From assembly GCA_010015745.1 (NCBI GenBank), contig ML978172.1, forward strand, positions 310,001 through 374,000: a DNA stretch of 64,000 nt. The letters are read 5' to 3'. The notes under the pieces are model-generated. The model was not told the DNA's origin. It was given only the letters and a program-made list of their open reading frames with translations, and did no database searches. The stretch comes from Setomelanomma holmii. Lineage: Eukaryota > Ascomycota > Dothideomycetes > Pleosporales > Phaeosphaeriaceae. The position numbers and the translations under genes were made by a program. Shown here one piece after another: positions 33,358 to 46,379 of this stretch (within the stretch, counting starts at the first letter, position 1; each line of letters begins with the position of its first letter).

Positions 33358-36300
33358 CTGCGATGTTCATGTCCACACGCACGGCTCGTAGGCCACTGTA
33401 TTGAGGGTCGATCATCTCCAGGTAAGGCATAAGCTTGAGATTCACCCAGCATATACCTGATAATATGTACCCCATTAGAGTCCAACCAGCAGAAATCAGA
33501 GCTGGCCTGCGTCTACCGTCAAATATGTGAAGCTACCATTGGTTGCTGTAGCTGGGATAGCATGCAAGACTGAGGCACAACGACGACGGCCACCTCGGCC
33601 ATCGAGCGTGAACGGTCTGTCAGCTGGGCAAGCTTCTCTTGAGCATGCTGGAGACGTGCTCACCCTTGTAGATCTTCAATGTGATATACACCGTGTACCC
33701 ACCTCACCAATTGTTATACGGAGCCAACCGAACATTTCGATCGTCTGTCAGACCTGTCGGGCACTTGATTACCGCTAGTTCACGAGAGTTATGCTTTGCT
33801 CTTACACTGCATCAATGCAGTCTCGGGAAGATCAAACCTTGCATTAACGAGCATCAACCAGACATATCGTTTGCGTGGGGCCTAAAATCGAGATCACGAT
33901 TCGTGATACAAGAATGCTCCGCGCAAGATAGATGAGGGATCACCGCCGGTCCTACGGTTCCACACGTGAATTCGTCCGGGGTGAGATATATGAGCCGACC
34001 ACCCCGCCCTTACTGCAGTGCTTCATTCGCCATTTTTCTGGCTCAGCTCCGCGACCACCAGCCTTCACATGAGGCTGCGACACAAGCCTATGTGACGAGT
34101 GTTAACCACCACGACTAGCTCTTTCATTCCTTTTTACACGCATCCCCTTGCTCTCATCCATCCAAAGAGCACGCTTCTATTTGAGCTCGTTGGGGTTTTC
34201 GGTCTCCTGTACCGTAGCTGCCGACCTACGCTGACCGTGACCAATTAGCGTACCAGTCGATGAGAGTCGTTCTTCGACCTCATCCATTGTCCAATGTTTC
34301 GGCCACAGCAGCTCAACCTTTCGCATATTAGGAAGACCTGGTCAATCCGACGCGCCATCGCGGATCCACTTCGGTGAATCTCGACTCCATGCTAGAAGGG
34401 ATGACTGATCGACACGATCTCCACACCTCGGAGAGCGAAGATAGACAAGGACGTGGTGCATAACGCTCAGCATTGGAAAAGATGTCAGCAATTATCTCTG
34501 AGAACAGCCTGACGCTCGAGCACCTGTCACTGCAGTCCTCCAAACGAGTGTCCCAGCCTCCGCTTTGTGACGGATCCTGCCCGGTGCCCTCACCTCAACG
34601 CCGGTTAGGGCTGCAGCGTCATCAGAAACCTGGCGGCCTCGCACTGTGGACCAAGAAATCTGAATCTCTAAGCAGCAGCACTTTCCATCGGAGTTACCTT
34701 CTATAGTGAGGTCGACAAGTGCCAATAGCTCTGAGACAGTACTTTGTCGCGGTCACTTGAGCTACCAAAGCCTACCAGACGGCGCGGCCGCTGCTTCGAC
34801 CGGGTTACACGCGCATAGCCGACATGCCGCCGATGCTCATGAGCAGTCGGGCACATCTCGGAAGATGATAATGTCGCACCCTTCACAAGCGCATCCTTCC
34901 AGATGCGAAGTATCTTACCAACCCGGCAATGAACCCGCGAAGGTCTAGGAGGTCTAGCATGACGCATCGAGGCTTTCAAGAAACGAAGCTGCTTTCTAGC
35001 GACTTTGAGAAAGCATCCAACACCGAAGCGTTAGGAGCTCAATTACTTTAGAAGACAGCGTGATAGAGCGTTGCGGGTTACTTACTCATGATAGGGTATG
35101 AGAGACCTCGACGCCTTAGCCGCCTGCGAAAACCTCCGGGGTACCTTGCGCCTGCTTTCGGTCTCCGAACAACATGAGTTGATCGTCAGCACTGTGGGTT
35201 GTCTCTATGCTGTCGCAGGTCGTATGTACTGTGTCGTGGACGCGCGCTGCGTGGACAGCTCCACCCGTGCTGAACACCACGGCCTGTGCTCACGCCACGC
35301 ACGCGGCACGCTCGTTATGTTGGCGCAGGGTCAGTCACTGCCGCTCTCCAGTGACAGGACAGATACGGCCCACGCGACGGTGGAGCATGTGCCAAAGAAA
35401 AGCCTTCATTGGACCCCTCGTAGACAAAGTCCACTCATGCTGGAGCTGTTCAAACATACCCCACGACACATGGGGCAGAACATGGTGCAAGCACAAGTGA
35501 CGAGCGGGCTGGAGACTTGCGCAGCAGGATTGCGTCTGCGAAGTATGAAAAGAGAGGGGTAACAAGAAGATGTTGCCCATGGCAGCCTCGATCGAACTCG
35601 CGAGCCGCAGATGGACGGGCTGTAACACGCACGCTCTGGCCATCGGGACCATTCCTTGATGGGCCTTCTGCTATACCGGAGTACCACAAAACCATCTTGA
35701 AATTCATCACAACCTTCGTGTAGAGCGAAGCTGAGGGTATTGAATTGGTTGAAGGGCTGCGAGCAAAAGTCAAAGCTCCATCTGATTGCGTGTTGTCGGC
35801 CCCCTCCTCCATTATTCCCGTTCGGCTGTGAGTGATACAACAGCGCACGACCCGCTGATCAAAGCGCAACTTCCATCTTGATCATCCACAATGATGATCA
35901 TGGTGCGAGTACTTGTCGCTGCTGGGCAAAATCATCAAGTCTTCCCTGCGAAAATTCCACGTTGTTTCAAGGGGCCCACGCAATCGATCCCTGCACCCGC
36001 CACTACGGATGGCGTGGTTAAACTAGAGTCCAACTCCAATTCCTGCCAGGTTCTGCTCGGCGACAGTACTTTCCGGGCATGACGATGCGCGTCCACCTTC
36101 CTCAGATCAGAGACATGTACATGCGCCGGTACGGTTTACACGTTCATCACGTACACATTCGGATTCGAGGGTACAGGCCATACATATCCCGCGCTCTGAT
36201 CATCGCCACAAATCGTGGCGTCTTTAGCGACTCAACTCGGCACTCGAATCCATCCACAGCTAGGGCCGCAATAGGTTCCCCTCATCTTTGAGGCACGATC

Positions 36301-38331
36301 CTAGCAAAGCAAGGCGGACACAGAAGTGCGATGCATGCCTGCATCTTCCCACGGCAATTTTGAGGCGACGCATATGGCCTGTGTGCTTGTAACAGGCAAT
36401 ACAGAAAAGCTATCGCTTATGAACCATGCGATAAACGGCGAGGCTCAATGTTTCAAGATTAGACACAGCTGGGATCTATGGCAGACCCATTCTTCGAGGG
36501 ACGCCTAACGCCCAGGATTTCAAATGAGTACGAATTTGTTTTCGAGTGACCTCTCGTACTACTGCACGCAACAAACAAACTATCTCAAAAGAGATCTCGA
36601 TCGATTGCATATCACAGCATCCTATGGTAATGGTTCGGCGCATTCCTGCCGTGATCTTCGAGGATTAACATGATGGCGCGCAAAAGCGAATCCCCCAGCT
36701 CGGAATGTTTGTGCTGAAGGAACCAATGATCTTGTGCCGGGGAGCCAAGCTTTGCCACATGAACACTCGGGTATCCGTGCGGGCGGGAGAGTGACGGCCG
36801 TTGCCCACGCCGCGCTCGAATGAGAACAGCTTCGCCTCGCGAGCACCTGCCCACTACTTCACAAGTTCGTCACCAACACCGACCTGCAGACTCTCCTGCA
36901 GGGACACGATTGCACGACTTCGTTTTTCTGGATGTGTAACTGAACTATGTATGGGACTGCTGGCCAGGAACATCCTCGCCATATCGTGGGTCCTTCAGCC
37001 TCCTGCCCCTCAATAGCGAGGCTGAGCACAAGTGTTACCACCGTTTGAGGCTCAGGAGTCTATTTCTTGTAAGGCTCGAACACTGAGATGAAGCCTGGAT
37101 GTTTAGCTTCTCGAGGCCACCAACATATGGAAGCCCGGCATTGCTGGTGAAACAGCACTCGGCCCTTGATGCTACCATTCATCGGCCCGCGGCCACGCCA
37201 GCGCAAGGGACGTGGATATCGCCTGAGGAAATGCTGGGCTTACAGACTGTGCGACTCTAAAGAAATTCATCAAAGACAATGCCATCATGTCTAAGAAGTT
37301 CTCACCGCAATCTTGGGAGAGGCCCATTCATCGTTCGCTGACCCTTTGACGGTGAAGGAGCTGTCCTACATAGGACAAAACCCTAAGCGACAGCATTGAC
37401 CTCACATGCCATGAAGCATCCTGAACACCCATTCACAGCACGATCGCCACTATGATGTCAAGAGTCGCAGCCTCAGGCATGTTGATCTTCTGCCCAAAAG
37501 TTACTTAGCAAGCGCCGTTTATTTTGGTGTTACTCGCACCTGTACCTGGTAAGGTCAGCGCTAGCTTTCCAGCGCACCATTGGAGCACCTTGGAACGCGA
37601 CTAAATGAACGTGGTCTGCAGTAGCAGCAAGGGCTGACGGATGGAGGGGCCTGTCATCGTCACGAATGAATGCCGCTGCTTGACCACCGAAGCAGTGTCC
37701 CAGTGCGTCGGAAACACCCACCATCCCTCGTGGAAACAATCTATTCAACGCACCCGGCTATTATCTGTCTTGCCCAGCCTCTCTCGAGCTCACCAAGCCC
37801 CATCATGTCCCACCAGTATGGTTCACTGTCTAGAGTGTACCCAAGGTCTACCGGTTACGGCGCTCTCGTCACGAGAGGATCTGCGAAAGGCACGTTTTCA
37901 TTTACACCAAGTCTTGAGGTTTTATCGGCAATGCGATAACCTCTCGTTTGCACCGGAAATGGTCGAGCTTGGCTGTTAGTGGCAGCAAATGCGCTCAGCT
38001 TGACCCGCAGCATTCCCAGGACTACACTAGTCGGGATGGGGTATGTGACTGCTGTAAGCCTTCAGCCCCAGCCCTAACCAAGCCCGCCCGCTTTCGATGC
38101 AATGACCCTGGCCCTAGTATCCTCAAGCGTCAGCTAAACGCCCACCCTGCCACCCACCTGCACCGGCGAATGCAGCCTGCATCTGCATGCTGAATCCTTC
38201 GGCACGATCTTTACCACTTCCATCCTAGTCCAGCTCGTGGCTGTTGGTCCCCCATTCACTGTCCTATATAACGAACTCTTCTTCATGCAACATTGGGTCC
38301 CCGTCTTGAGATCAATACCATACGATACACA
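33358..38331. other. Gene-poor stretch, no gene recognised
   Basis: About 5 kb of mixed-composition sequence without a convincing gene. Frames up to 154 codons occur (35098-35562 plus, 35406-35840 minus) but overlap one another on both strands and resemble nothing known. It is not obviously AT-rich, so it is not classic heavily RIP-mutated repeat DNA. Old degenerate genes or elements cannot be excluded. Confidence 0.4.
38265..38271 (+). promoter_or_regulatory. TATA box of the AflR-like regulator gene
   Basis: TATATAA lies 61 bp before the chosen start codon, after a pyrimidine-rich stretch. Spacing and orientation fit a core promoter. Confidence 0.4.
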
Positions 38332-39854
38332 ATGTTTCAAGCCGTCCCCCAAACGTTTCCACAACTATCACCATCACCACCAATGGACAACATGCAAGGC
38401 GTTCCAGAGACTACCATCATGACCACTGGTCCCAATGGAGAACAGAAGCCACGAAAGATGCGAGCCTCCTGCGATGCGTGCTCTCGTGCCAAGGTAAGGT
38501 TAGATCCGTCTTGCAAGCATGTACACGAGCTCACTCCTTCTCTAGGTGAAGTGTGACAAAGTAAGACCTACTTGCCACCGTTGCGGCAACATGGGTATTT
38601 GCTGTAATTACTCTCCATCAATGAGGTACGGGTCACGTGGCAAATCGTATAGAACATCCAGTGCTCACAATTAATAGATTGGGAAAACCACGAAAGAACA
38701 GAAACCCAGACGGTACCATCATGCGCGATGTTTCACCGGCCAGTTCTTGTGGACCAATGGCACCCAAGCCAAATATGATCCCGCGGACCAACGCCTATAC
38801 TGCTGAGAGCTCTCCGGAGCCAAACGACCCTTTCTTCTTCGGCCCCGCTACTCCAGAGTTCCATTATCAGGATGCATTCATGGCTGCTGGCTTCGATGGG
38901 AGCCAGTCGCCAGCATCTTACTCAGAAGCCGGCTCACTTGTCAGTGGCTGGTCGAATGAAGATCAGATGATGTTCGGCAGCCCAGCAGACATGTTCAGTC
39001 CCATTCCTCAATTACCTACAACAACACCCCAGTTTGTGCCCGGCCATGTCCGCTCAACGAGCCTACAAAGCCAGCCAGAGATGTTTAACCCCATGGACAC
39101 GCTCAGCTCGCCGCCGCTCGTGAACCAACCATTCTTCTCCATGCCAGACCCCATGTTCAATCAGGACAAGATGGTCACCTCCCCACCTCCAATGATTTCC
39201 GCGCCGTTGCCAACGCCGCCTGTCTCTGCGACCCTTCCGAACCATGACTGCACGCAGTTTGCCTTCCAAACATTGAATAGTCTATATGCACCACCATCAT
39301 CGCAACCGAGTGCCAACGACTTCATCGGAGCTCAAGATGGCCTGCCAACTCTAGATGCTGTCTTATCCACCAACAAATCCGCTGTCGACAAACTCTATGT
39401 TCTCCTTGGCTGTCCATGTTCATCAAATCCACACTTCTCCACGACTGTTGCATTCACCATCACAAAGATTCTGTCCTGGTATCAAGCCGTCGCTGGTGTA
39501 ACCGATCAAGAGGACAGCACAGTCAACACTCCTTTAGAAGCATTTACCCACACACCCGTCTCAGTGGGCGACTTCAGACTTGACGTGGAGGACGAAGAGA
39601 CTTTCCGCACACAAATAGTTCTCGGCGAGCTTCGCAAGGTCGAGAAGCTCATCGACAAGTTCTCCGAGCGCTACTGCAAGACTGCAAACCCTGCCGAAAC
39701 AGGCATTGAAGGTGGCGTCTACGGCGCCCTGGAGCAACTGCTCCGCACTCGCGTGCGAGACACATTCAAGGTCACTATGCGCACCGCACCGGAGGACGTA
39801 AAGCGTCAGGTCGCCTCTCGCTCGCAAAACCGCGTCCGCTTCAACACTTTGTAA
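38332..39854 (+). CDS. AflR-type Zn2Cys6 transcription factor
   Basis: Model: 38332-38493, 38546-38625 and 38678-39854, 472 residues; both introns are 52 nt. The binuclear zinc cluster reads RASCDACSRAKVKCDKVRP then CHRCGNMGICC, with Cys at 47, 50, 57, 64, 67 and 74, followed by the basic tail GKPRKNRNPDG. The C-terminal half matches the AflR regulatory domain layout: LYVLLGCPCSSNPHF, TITKILSWYQAVAG, FRTQIVLGELRKVEKLIDKF and a YGALEQLLRTRVRDTF helix. A Pro/Met-rich middle region may be the activation domain. Relatives control polyketide clusters, but no polyketide synthase or other biosynthetic gene lies within the window on either side, so this is an orphan or a distantly acting regulator. 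Confidence 0.9.
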
Positions 39855-42382
39855 ATATCCTGTCTGCGTTCTAGCGCTGTCACTTCTGCCTTTCTTGCAT
39901 ACAGCTCAACTGCTCGTCGATATCAATTCGACCAAGCAATCCTAGTCATCACTAGCACTAGATCCCTCCGTTGCGCATATACTTGTGAAGACGAGCCAGA
40001 AGCCCTATCGCTCACAACCAATTTTGTTTAGCACAATGCGTCTTATTGTTTCATCTCACGTCGATTTCCCATTCAGTCTGCCTCGTCCCATCAACACTTC
40101 GCACTTGTGTATATTTTTGGAGGTTGGTGATGAATCTGAAGGTTTACAGGCTATGCAAGGATAACGTACAAGGGCAAGCATACCATGTCATCACTAGGCA
40201 AGACAGCACCATAGGTGCGCATGCGACACGACAAATCAACGAACGGAATACGACGTTCCACAAGTCATCCTCTTCTCGCTTTCACATCTACATTCAGCAC
40301 TGAACCCGCCACGATCACGTCTATTTCCCTTCCTTTGGATAAGCCTACATGATACGAAAGATGACTTTGCCTCGCAATCGCTAGGAAATTTGCAACCAAC
40401 AGCGGGCCACACAATCCTCGCGGCGTGTACTCTAGCCGTCTGCACAAGTGACGACGATTTCAATGACGTGGTACAGAATCCTTCGTCCCAACGGCGGGCT
40501 CCAGTGACCCGTTTCGAATTTGCTTCGCCGACCTTGAGAATGCACCATGGAACTACCGACGTCGGCCCATTTCTCAGGCAGAGAAAAAGGCCCCCAAAAT
40601 ACCAGGATCAGCATATTAACCACCCACTCGATACAGCATATTTCACCCAGTGTCTTGGTCGCAGCTTAGCACGAGGCAGACTCGCAATCTGATTGCTGAG
40701 GTTTGGCATCTATCAAGACCATAAGCGCCTAGTATTTTGGGGCAAATGCTGCCTGCATTTGCACTAGTTTGATTGCTGGGATTGGCTGCCGATACTGTCG
40801 ATTGACGGCGCTGGCACACTGCGATTGGTATTGACCAAGCATTTGCGAATTGGCAAATCATCGCTAATGCTCGTAAGATGGTGGACGGCGCAAGATTCCG
40901 CGAACGCGCTGGCAATGTTCGCGCACGCCGTCGCATTAACTTAGCCGGGCTGCTGGAAGCAAAGATCACCAGCACTTCGCTCGCGCGCCAACATCACGGG
41001 ATACCAACAGCGGGATAGACATGCCAGCATCGGCCAACAATCTGTGCCGTCTGACGCGCTGTCATTCGTCATCGAGCTGGTGCCGCTGAATCGTAGCGCA
41101 CCCGCTTCCGGAGAGCAGGAAGACAAGCAATTTCATGCGCGGGAGGCGTTCAAGCCATGAATCCTGCGAGAAGGGGCGCGATCGTCTTACACCCACACTA
41201 CACCAGGAACAGACGGGTAAGAGGGTGGAGATCGATGGCGTGGCGCTGGGCTGAAGGACGTTTGATGGGGCCGTATGGGGCTTCAGATTGGCGGAGGGCT
41301 GAGACATACTCTGATAAGTGCTGAGGGGAGTAAAGCCACTACTCTGCAGCACGAGGGGCATTTCTTACGAGATGCGCAAAGACGAGATGTAAGTTTGATG
41401 AGGAAGTTGGTTGAAGCGAACTGAGGGGGCTTGACGAGTTTCCACATCGGATATGCCTGGAGATGTGCGTGATTGACACTCGCAAAGCATAGACGACGTG
41501 TTCGTCAATCAAAGTCCAACATCAATAGCAGATCTCGTCACAGGAGGCCTTCGCACTCGCCGCCATCTTCGTCACCAAGTGCGGAAGATACCCTGTATAG
41601 CCTTGCGTTCGCCTCACATACTCGACTCCACAATTGTGCCGTCTCTGCCGAGATATCTTCTCACGCACCTTGCTTGGACCCCCGCACAGTGCGCAACTCA
41701 TCTCATCATCACCGCAACGGCACGGCACCCCACTACACTAGACGGTGGTGCCCAGCACCAAGCTTTCTAGCCGGACGCCCAAACGGGAAGCTCCACCAAA
41801 ATTGGTAGCTGGGCTGTGCACGTCCTCACTGTATCTGGCTAGACGAGGCGCTCATTGCGGGTACTGATAGGCTGACATAGATTGAGGTGCAGATGCAGGC
41901 GTGCACGCGACGGGAGGGACCCAATGACCTCCAGCAGCAAGTTCCGCGATCAATAATCCCGTGAGCTACAACAGCTTTGATCTGACCAGCAGTGAGATAT
42001 GCCTTTTCTTTTTGGATGGTCAGGGTGGGTAGATACGGTTAGATGCCCAAAGGCAGCGAGTGAGGCGCATGTGGGAAGTGTACTCCAGTAGTTATTTCCG
42101 TCGAGGCGGGTCTGCCCACCGAGCCTTTGAGCTGCTGAGTTTGCTGACTTCGCCGCTCCTGCAGGCTGTCGTTCTGGGAGCACACCTCAGGCTCGAGTTC
42201 TTACGGCAACATCCGAGCCTCGCACACATATTCTGACTGCAGCTTTAGAGCCTATGAACACGTAACGCAGTCTCAGAAATAGATACCTTCTCCAATGCAG
42301 ACGTATTCAGCGATATGGTCGCAGTAAAGGTGTGATTGCACAGAATCTACCGCATTTTGCGCTATGTGGCTGCCGTGCACTA
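39855..42382. other. Gene-poor stretch, no gene recognised
   Basis: About 2.5 kb between the regulator and the mariner element. Overlapping short frames on both strands (for example 41062-41361 minus, 41473-41808 plus), none family-like. Confidence 0.4.
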
Positions 42383-42433
42383 CTGTGGTATCAGGGTTAG
42401 GTAGTGTAGGTGGGTCTCCAGAGACAGGGGTAT
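42383..42433 (+). repeat. 5' terminal inverted repeat of the mariner element
   Basis: 51 bases; matches the 3' copy over the outer 36 bases, then differs by a short substitution/indel (CAGA here, GGG there) before a shared GACAGGGGTAT. Confidence 0.9.
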
Positions 42434-42544
42434 CGCGAAGACGCGCTACTGACTCAAATACATCAAAACCTCTGTATTTTGTATTGAATACGCTGGATCT
42501 CTGTCAACACGCTGTCTCTGCCCTGCCCTCCAGCCATCACAATC

Positions 42545-43703
42545 ATGTCGCCTCCATCCACCCCACGCCGCCACACGTACCTTTCGCGCGATCAAAGGCT
42601 TCAAGTACAGACTTTACGTCTAGCTGGCCATTCTCATGAGTATATTGCAAACCTACTTAAGATCTCTGAGAGACAAGTTGGCTACGCAATCCACTGCGAA
42701 CGTGTCACTTCAAAGAAGCGTACCGGTCCAAAACGAAGCCTAAGCGATGCTCAAATAGACGAACTTGTAGCGTATATACAACAATCACGAGATACACGGC
42801 AGATGACCTACGTACGCCTAGCAGAGGGCCCATTTGCTGCCTGGAAGGTCTCAGAACACGTCATCCGAGGCGCCCTTCGAAGTAGAGGGTACGTACGATG
42901 CGTAGCTCGAGCCAAACCTCCTCTTTCTGAGGCCAATTGACAGATACGGCGTACGTGGGCAGAGGCTCACGTTAACTGGACGATAGAAGAGTGGTGGACG
43001 ATCCTCTGGAGTGATGAGACGTGGGTTACAGGAGGGAGGCATAGGAGAGTGTAGGTAACAAGGAGAGCTGGTGAGGAGCTTGATGATACCTGTCTTGTTG
43101 ACAAGATATGTAAGAAGCGTGGATTGATGTTCTGAGACTGCTTCTCTGGTATCTCAAAGGGACCTTGTCTATTTTAGGAGAAGGAGTGGAAGTCATTTAA
43201 TAAGGAGAGCTACTGTGAGAGGATCGTCCCTCTCGTTGATGGCTGGCTACGCCTAATTCCTACGTTAAAATTCATGCAAGATGGCGCTCCAGGTCACTCA
43301 GCAGCGTATACCCAACAGGAGCTTCACGAACGAGAGATCTACCCTATCTTTTGGCCAGCGTACTCGCCTAACCTCAACCTAATTGAGGCTGTTTGGAATA
43401 AGATAAAGGACTATATAGAGAGCTGCTACCCAGATGTACCTAACGGCAAGCAGCGTAAGTATGATCAGCTTCCTGAGACCGTCAAGGAGGCATGGAATTC
43501 TATCAAAGTTGAGGTGTTGAGAGATCTGATTAGAAGCATGCTGGCTAGATGCCAGGCAGTGATTGATGCAGATGGAGGTCATACAAAGTACTGGGATTTG
43601 TGTGTACTAAAAGACAGGATCAGGTTTAGCTCATCTCATTACATTTTGAAACCATACCCCTGTCCCCGAGACCCACCTACACTACCTAACCCTGATACCA
43701 CAG
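42545..43703 (+). pseudogene. Tc1/mariner transposase with four in-frame stops
   Basis: One reading frame from the ATG at 42545 is family-like throughout but carries TGA at 42938, TAG at 43052, TGA at 43133 and TAG at 43175, with no frameshift. The N-terminal helix-turn-helix reads LSRDQRLQVQTLRLAGHSH and EYIANLLKISERQVGYAI. The DDE catalytic core is present: WSDETWV (first Asp), MQDGAPGHSA (second Asp) and FWPAYSPNLNLIEAVWN (Glu). Each stop fits a single C-to-T or G-to-A change: three replace probable Trp codons (before VTRR, before DCF, before EKEW) and one a probable Arg codon. This resembles repeat-induced point mutation or cytosine deamination. The frame now lacks its own stop and runs past the element end to 43747. 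Confidence 0.9.
43654..43703 (-). repeat. 3' terminal inverted repeat of the mariner element
   Basis: 50 bases, reverse complement of the 5' end as described for the 5' copy. Confidence 0.9.
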
Positions 43704-43705
43704 TA

Positions 43706-46379
43706 CTGTGGCACGAAATCCGTTCCAACGGGCGAACCCAGTCGTGAAACAGCGGCACCCGGCATGTTGATGCTCAAGGCATGCATACGTTGTACATACG
43801 TATAATCAACAGGGTCCATGGCATAGATCTCACAGATACCCACTTTTCGCAGTACTAGCTGTTTCGAGGCCAGATGATGACAATCTCAACTGACATTGCT
43901 CGTACTCGCAATGCAGACTCGTGCTTCCTGAACCATAGGTTCGGAGTCGAGAAGGTCTGCGGGTGATAATCGCGGTTGTATAAACGAGCAAGCACGAGCA
44001 CGGATGTCGAGTTGGGTGGCTTCATGATGCACGTAGCCCTGCTTCCACGTAGGACACAATATGGTGCGCTATACGCAAGGCTACCCAAAGAAAGCCTTTA
44101 CAATTACCCGAATGCTTCCGAGTATGGTAGGTTCCGGTCTGAACTAACTCGAGCATATCGCATTGGAACGTATCGTGGCTCGTGGTTCAGCCTGGTGTGA
44201 CCTGAACAAACGGTGTCAATTGCTGAGCTTCTCACTTGAGTACGAGCTGTCAGACCGTGCGACACGAGAAACGCGGTGCTAGTAGCCGGTCCCAAAAACG
44301 AAGTGCAGGATGTCGGAACGGGAAGCCGTGTTTTGTCGGCTTCATGCCGTCATCATCCCCTAGATCTGCCCCTGACAGGTCCTGGTTGAAGTACTGTACT
44401 TTGAAGATCCGTTCAAACTGAAATAAGTCATCTTAGCGCCTGGAACGGTCGCCGTGCTGATGGATGACAGATTCAGCTTATGTGCTGATTGTTACTAGTC
44501 AAAGGAGGCGTTTGAACGCTGTGTAATCTAGCTTTGCATGCGCCTCGGTCAGGTCTACAGCCAGATTGAACGCTCACCGACTTGAAAGAAATGGAAACAA
44601 CGCCATTGAAAAGCGCGAGTGGGAACTCCTGCGAGCCTCCCAGAACGGATATTGGATGTGATTGTCGTTACTATGCGTTCCACCAAGGGTCGAGGAGATC
44701 CACAGGTGATGTGTATTCCGAACCAACCACTTCAGCGCCAACCACCTCACCATTCTGGTAACTCACGATCTTCACTGCAATCACTCTAGTCAACGCACGC
44801 GCGGTTAGCCACCTTGCCACACCCTGCATTATGAGAAAACGTGGAGCTCATGTAATCGTGCGTTTGCACGCGCTTTTCATATAACACCTCTTAGTGACAC
44901 CTGCCACGTTCTAGCGAGCTTCGAGAAGGATACTTCGCGTGCCTGACGGCATCGTCGATAATTAGCATGGGTAGACGAGGTCGGCAGATACCGCAGAGAT
45001 GGTATAACGCTCAGTACTTCGTTGTTGGGGTTTGACGCACATCGTATGCCGGATAAACGGAATAAACTCGAACTTGCAGCGCCGACGCGACGAGCAATTT
45101 GGGTGCATCTTCCTGACCTGAAGCAGAATGTTTACGGACGTCCAATTGGACAAATCATATTCGATGATCTTGGTTCAGGCTCAAGAATGACCCGAGGGAC
45201 TGGTGAATCCAACTAATACCGTTAGCTCGGTTCAACAGCTGCATCATCATCACTCGTGCGCTTTGTGTCATGTTTGTGTCAATTGTGATCATGCTTCAGA
45301 GACTGCGAGCTATTGTTGAAAAGTCTCAGCCATGCCGCTATGCTTGGCTCTTCATAGGTGAGAAGGAGGGTGTAGTGTAATGGGCGCCAAATCGTCGCAG
45401 TCGCACTCTGAGACTTCTATGTCAAGCCCGAAGGTGCGCAGAGCAAACGACCAGGGCAGCTTGTCGCAATTCCGCCTGTCTGGGCGCTGGATCTGAGACA
45501 TCTTGCAAGGGTGCTCACTGCATCTGAGCGAGCTGTCCACCGAGGAGAAACCCCAAAGCCATGGAGAATGGTAAGTGGCATACCCTAAGGATGAGGTATT
45601 GTGTTTAAAGGAAATGTAGTATGCGTCCTCTAGGAAGTAGTGCCTTCATTATAGACTCTTACCGCCGGCCAGGGGGGTTTTTCTGCAGTCGTCAATCGTC
45701 GCGCGCAGCAAAGGGTGAACGTACATTGCCTCGAACGACTGATCAGCCGGGAATCGAGCTCAACGGTACTCGGCAAAATGTATCCTACATGCTACTGCCG
45801 ACATATCGGCAGACCCTGAGTCTACATCATGACCCATGTAAGTGCGGTCGAAAGTTGCGTGACAGTCGATTCGCAACGAGTGAGTCTAGAGCCTGCCAAA
45901 TGTGTAGTCTCATGCACGACTTGAGAACGACTTACTGCTTGCAGAAAGAGATAATGCGAGAGTCATCAGATTTCGGGACTCGTAGATTGATCCTCGTGTA
46001 TCTGCGTGAAGAAGGCCAGGTTCAGCGCAGGGGTTGTTGCATGGTGCAAGTGCGTTGAAAAAATTACATCAGTAGTACCACCAAACACGGAAGCGATGAA
46101 TGCAACGTGCATAATACGATCACATCCATGATGCAAAGTGGATCAACCAGACCAGGCAGTTCTTTTCGTAAGGGATGGCAGACGCAGACTGAAAAGCAAG
46201 TTGCAAAGCTGCAACAAGTCATACTGCAGACTTGGACATAAGGCATCAACTCGAATCGCGTAGGAAGCATTGATAATTGCTCGCAACCTACCCAATCGCT
46301 TATCAGTCGAGCACAACGTTCGCACTTCTCAGGAGTGATATTATCAACCACACGTGACATCCTTGAGCCACATACACAC
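43706..46379. other. Gene-poor stretch, no gene recognised
   Basis: About 2.7 kb between the transposon and the Nudix gene. The longest frame (45621-46058 plus, 145 codons) resembles nothing known and lacks convincing coding features. Confidence 0.4.

Larger units (their letters stand above)
42383..43703 (+). mobile_element. Tc1/mariner-type DNA transposon, 1321 bp
   Basis: The element begins CTGTGGTATCAGGGTTAGGT and ends with the exact reverse complement; the first 36 bases match perfectly at both ends. TA dinucleotides flank it at 42381-42382 and 43704-43705, as expected for Tc1/mariner target duplication. It holds one degenerate transposase. Nearly identical ends suggest fairly recent insertion or that it can still be moved by another copy's enzyme. 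Confidence 0.9.

Noticed and set aside
34473..34706. Leucine-rich stretch (ENSLTLEHLSLQSS) hinting at an F-box/LRR relic
   Set aside because: Only one repeat-like segment is visible, and neighbouring frames do not extend it.
35098..35562. 154-codon plus-strand frame in the gene-poor stretch
   Set aside because: No recognisable domain, overlapped by similar-length frames on the other strand, no clear promoter or splice context.
38332..39854. Secondary-metabolite biosynthetic cluster around the AflR-type regulator
   Set aside because: No polyketide synthase, peptide synthetase, terpene cyclase or tailoring gene lies within several kilobases on either side.
45621..46058. 145-codon plus-strand frame
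   Set aside because: Composition and residue pattern look non-coding and no family is recognised.
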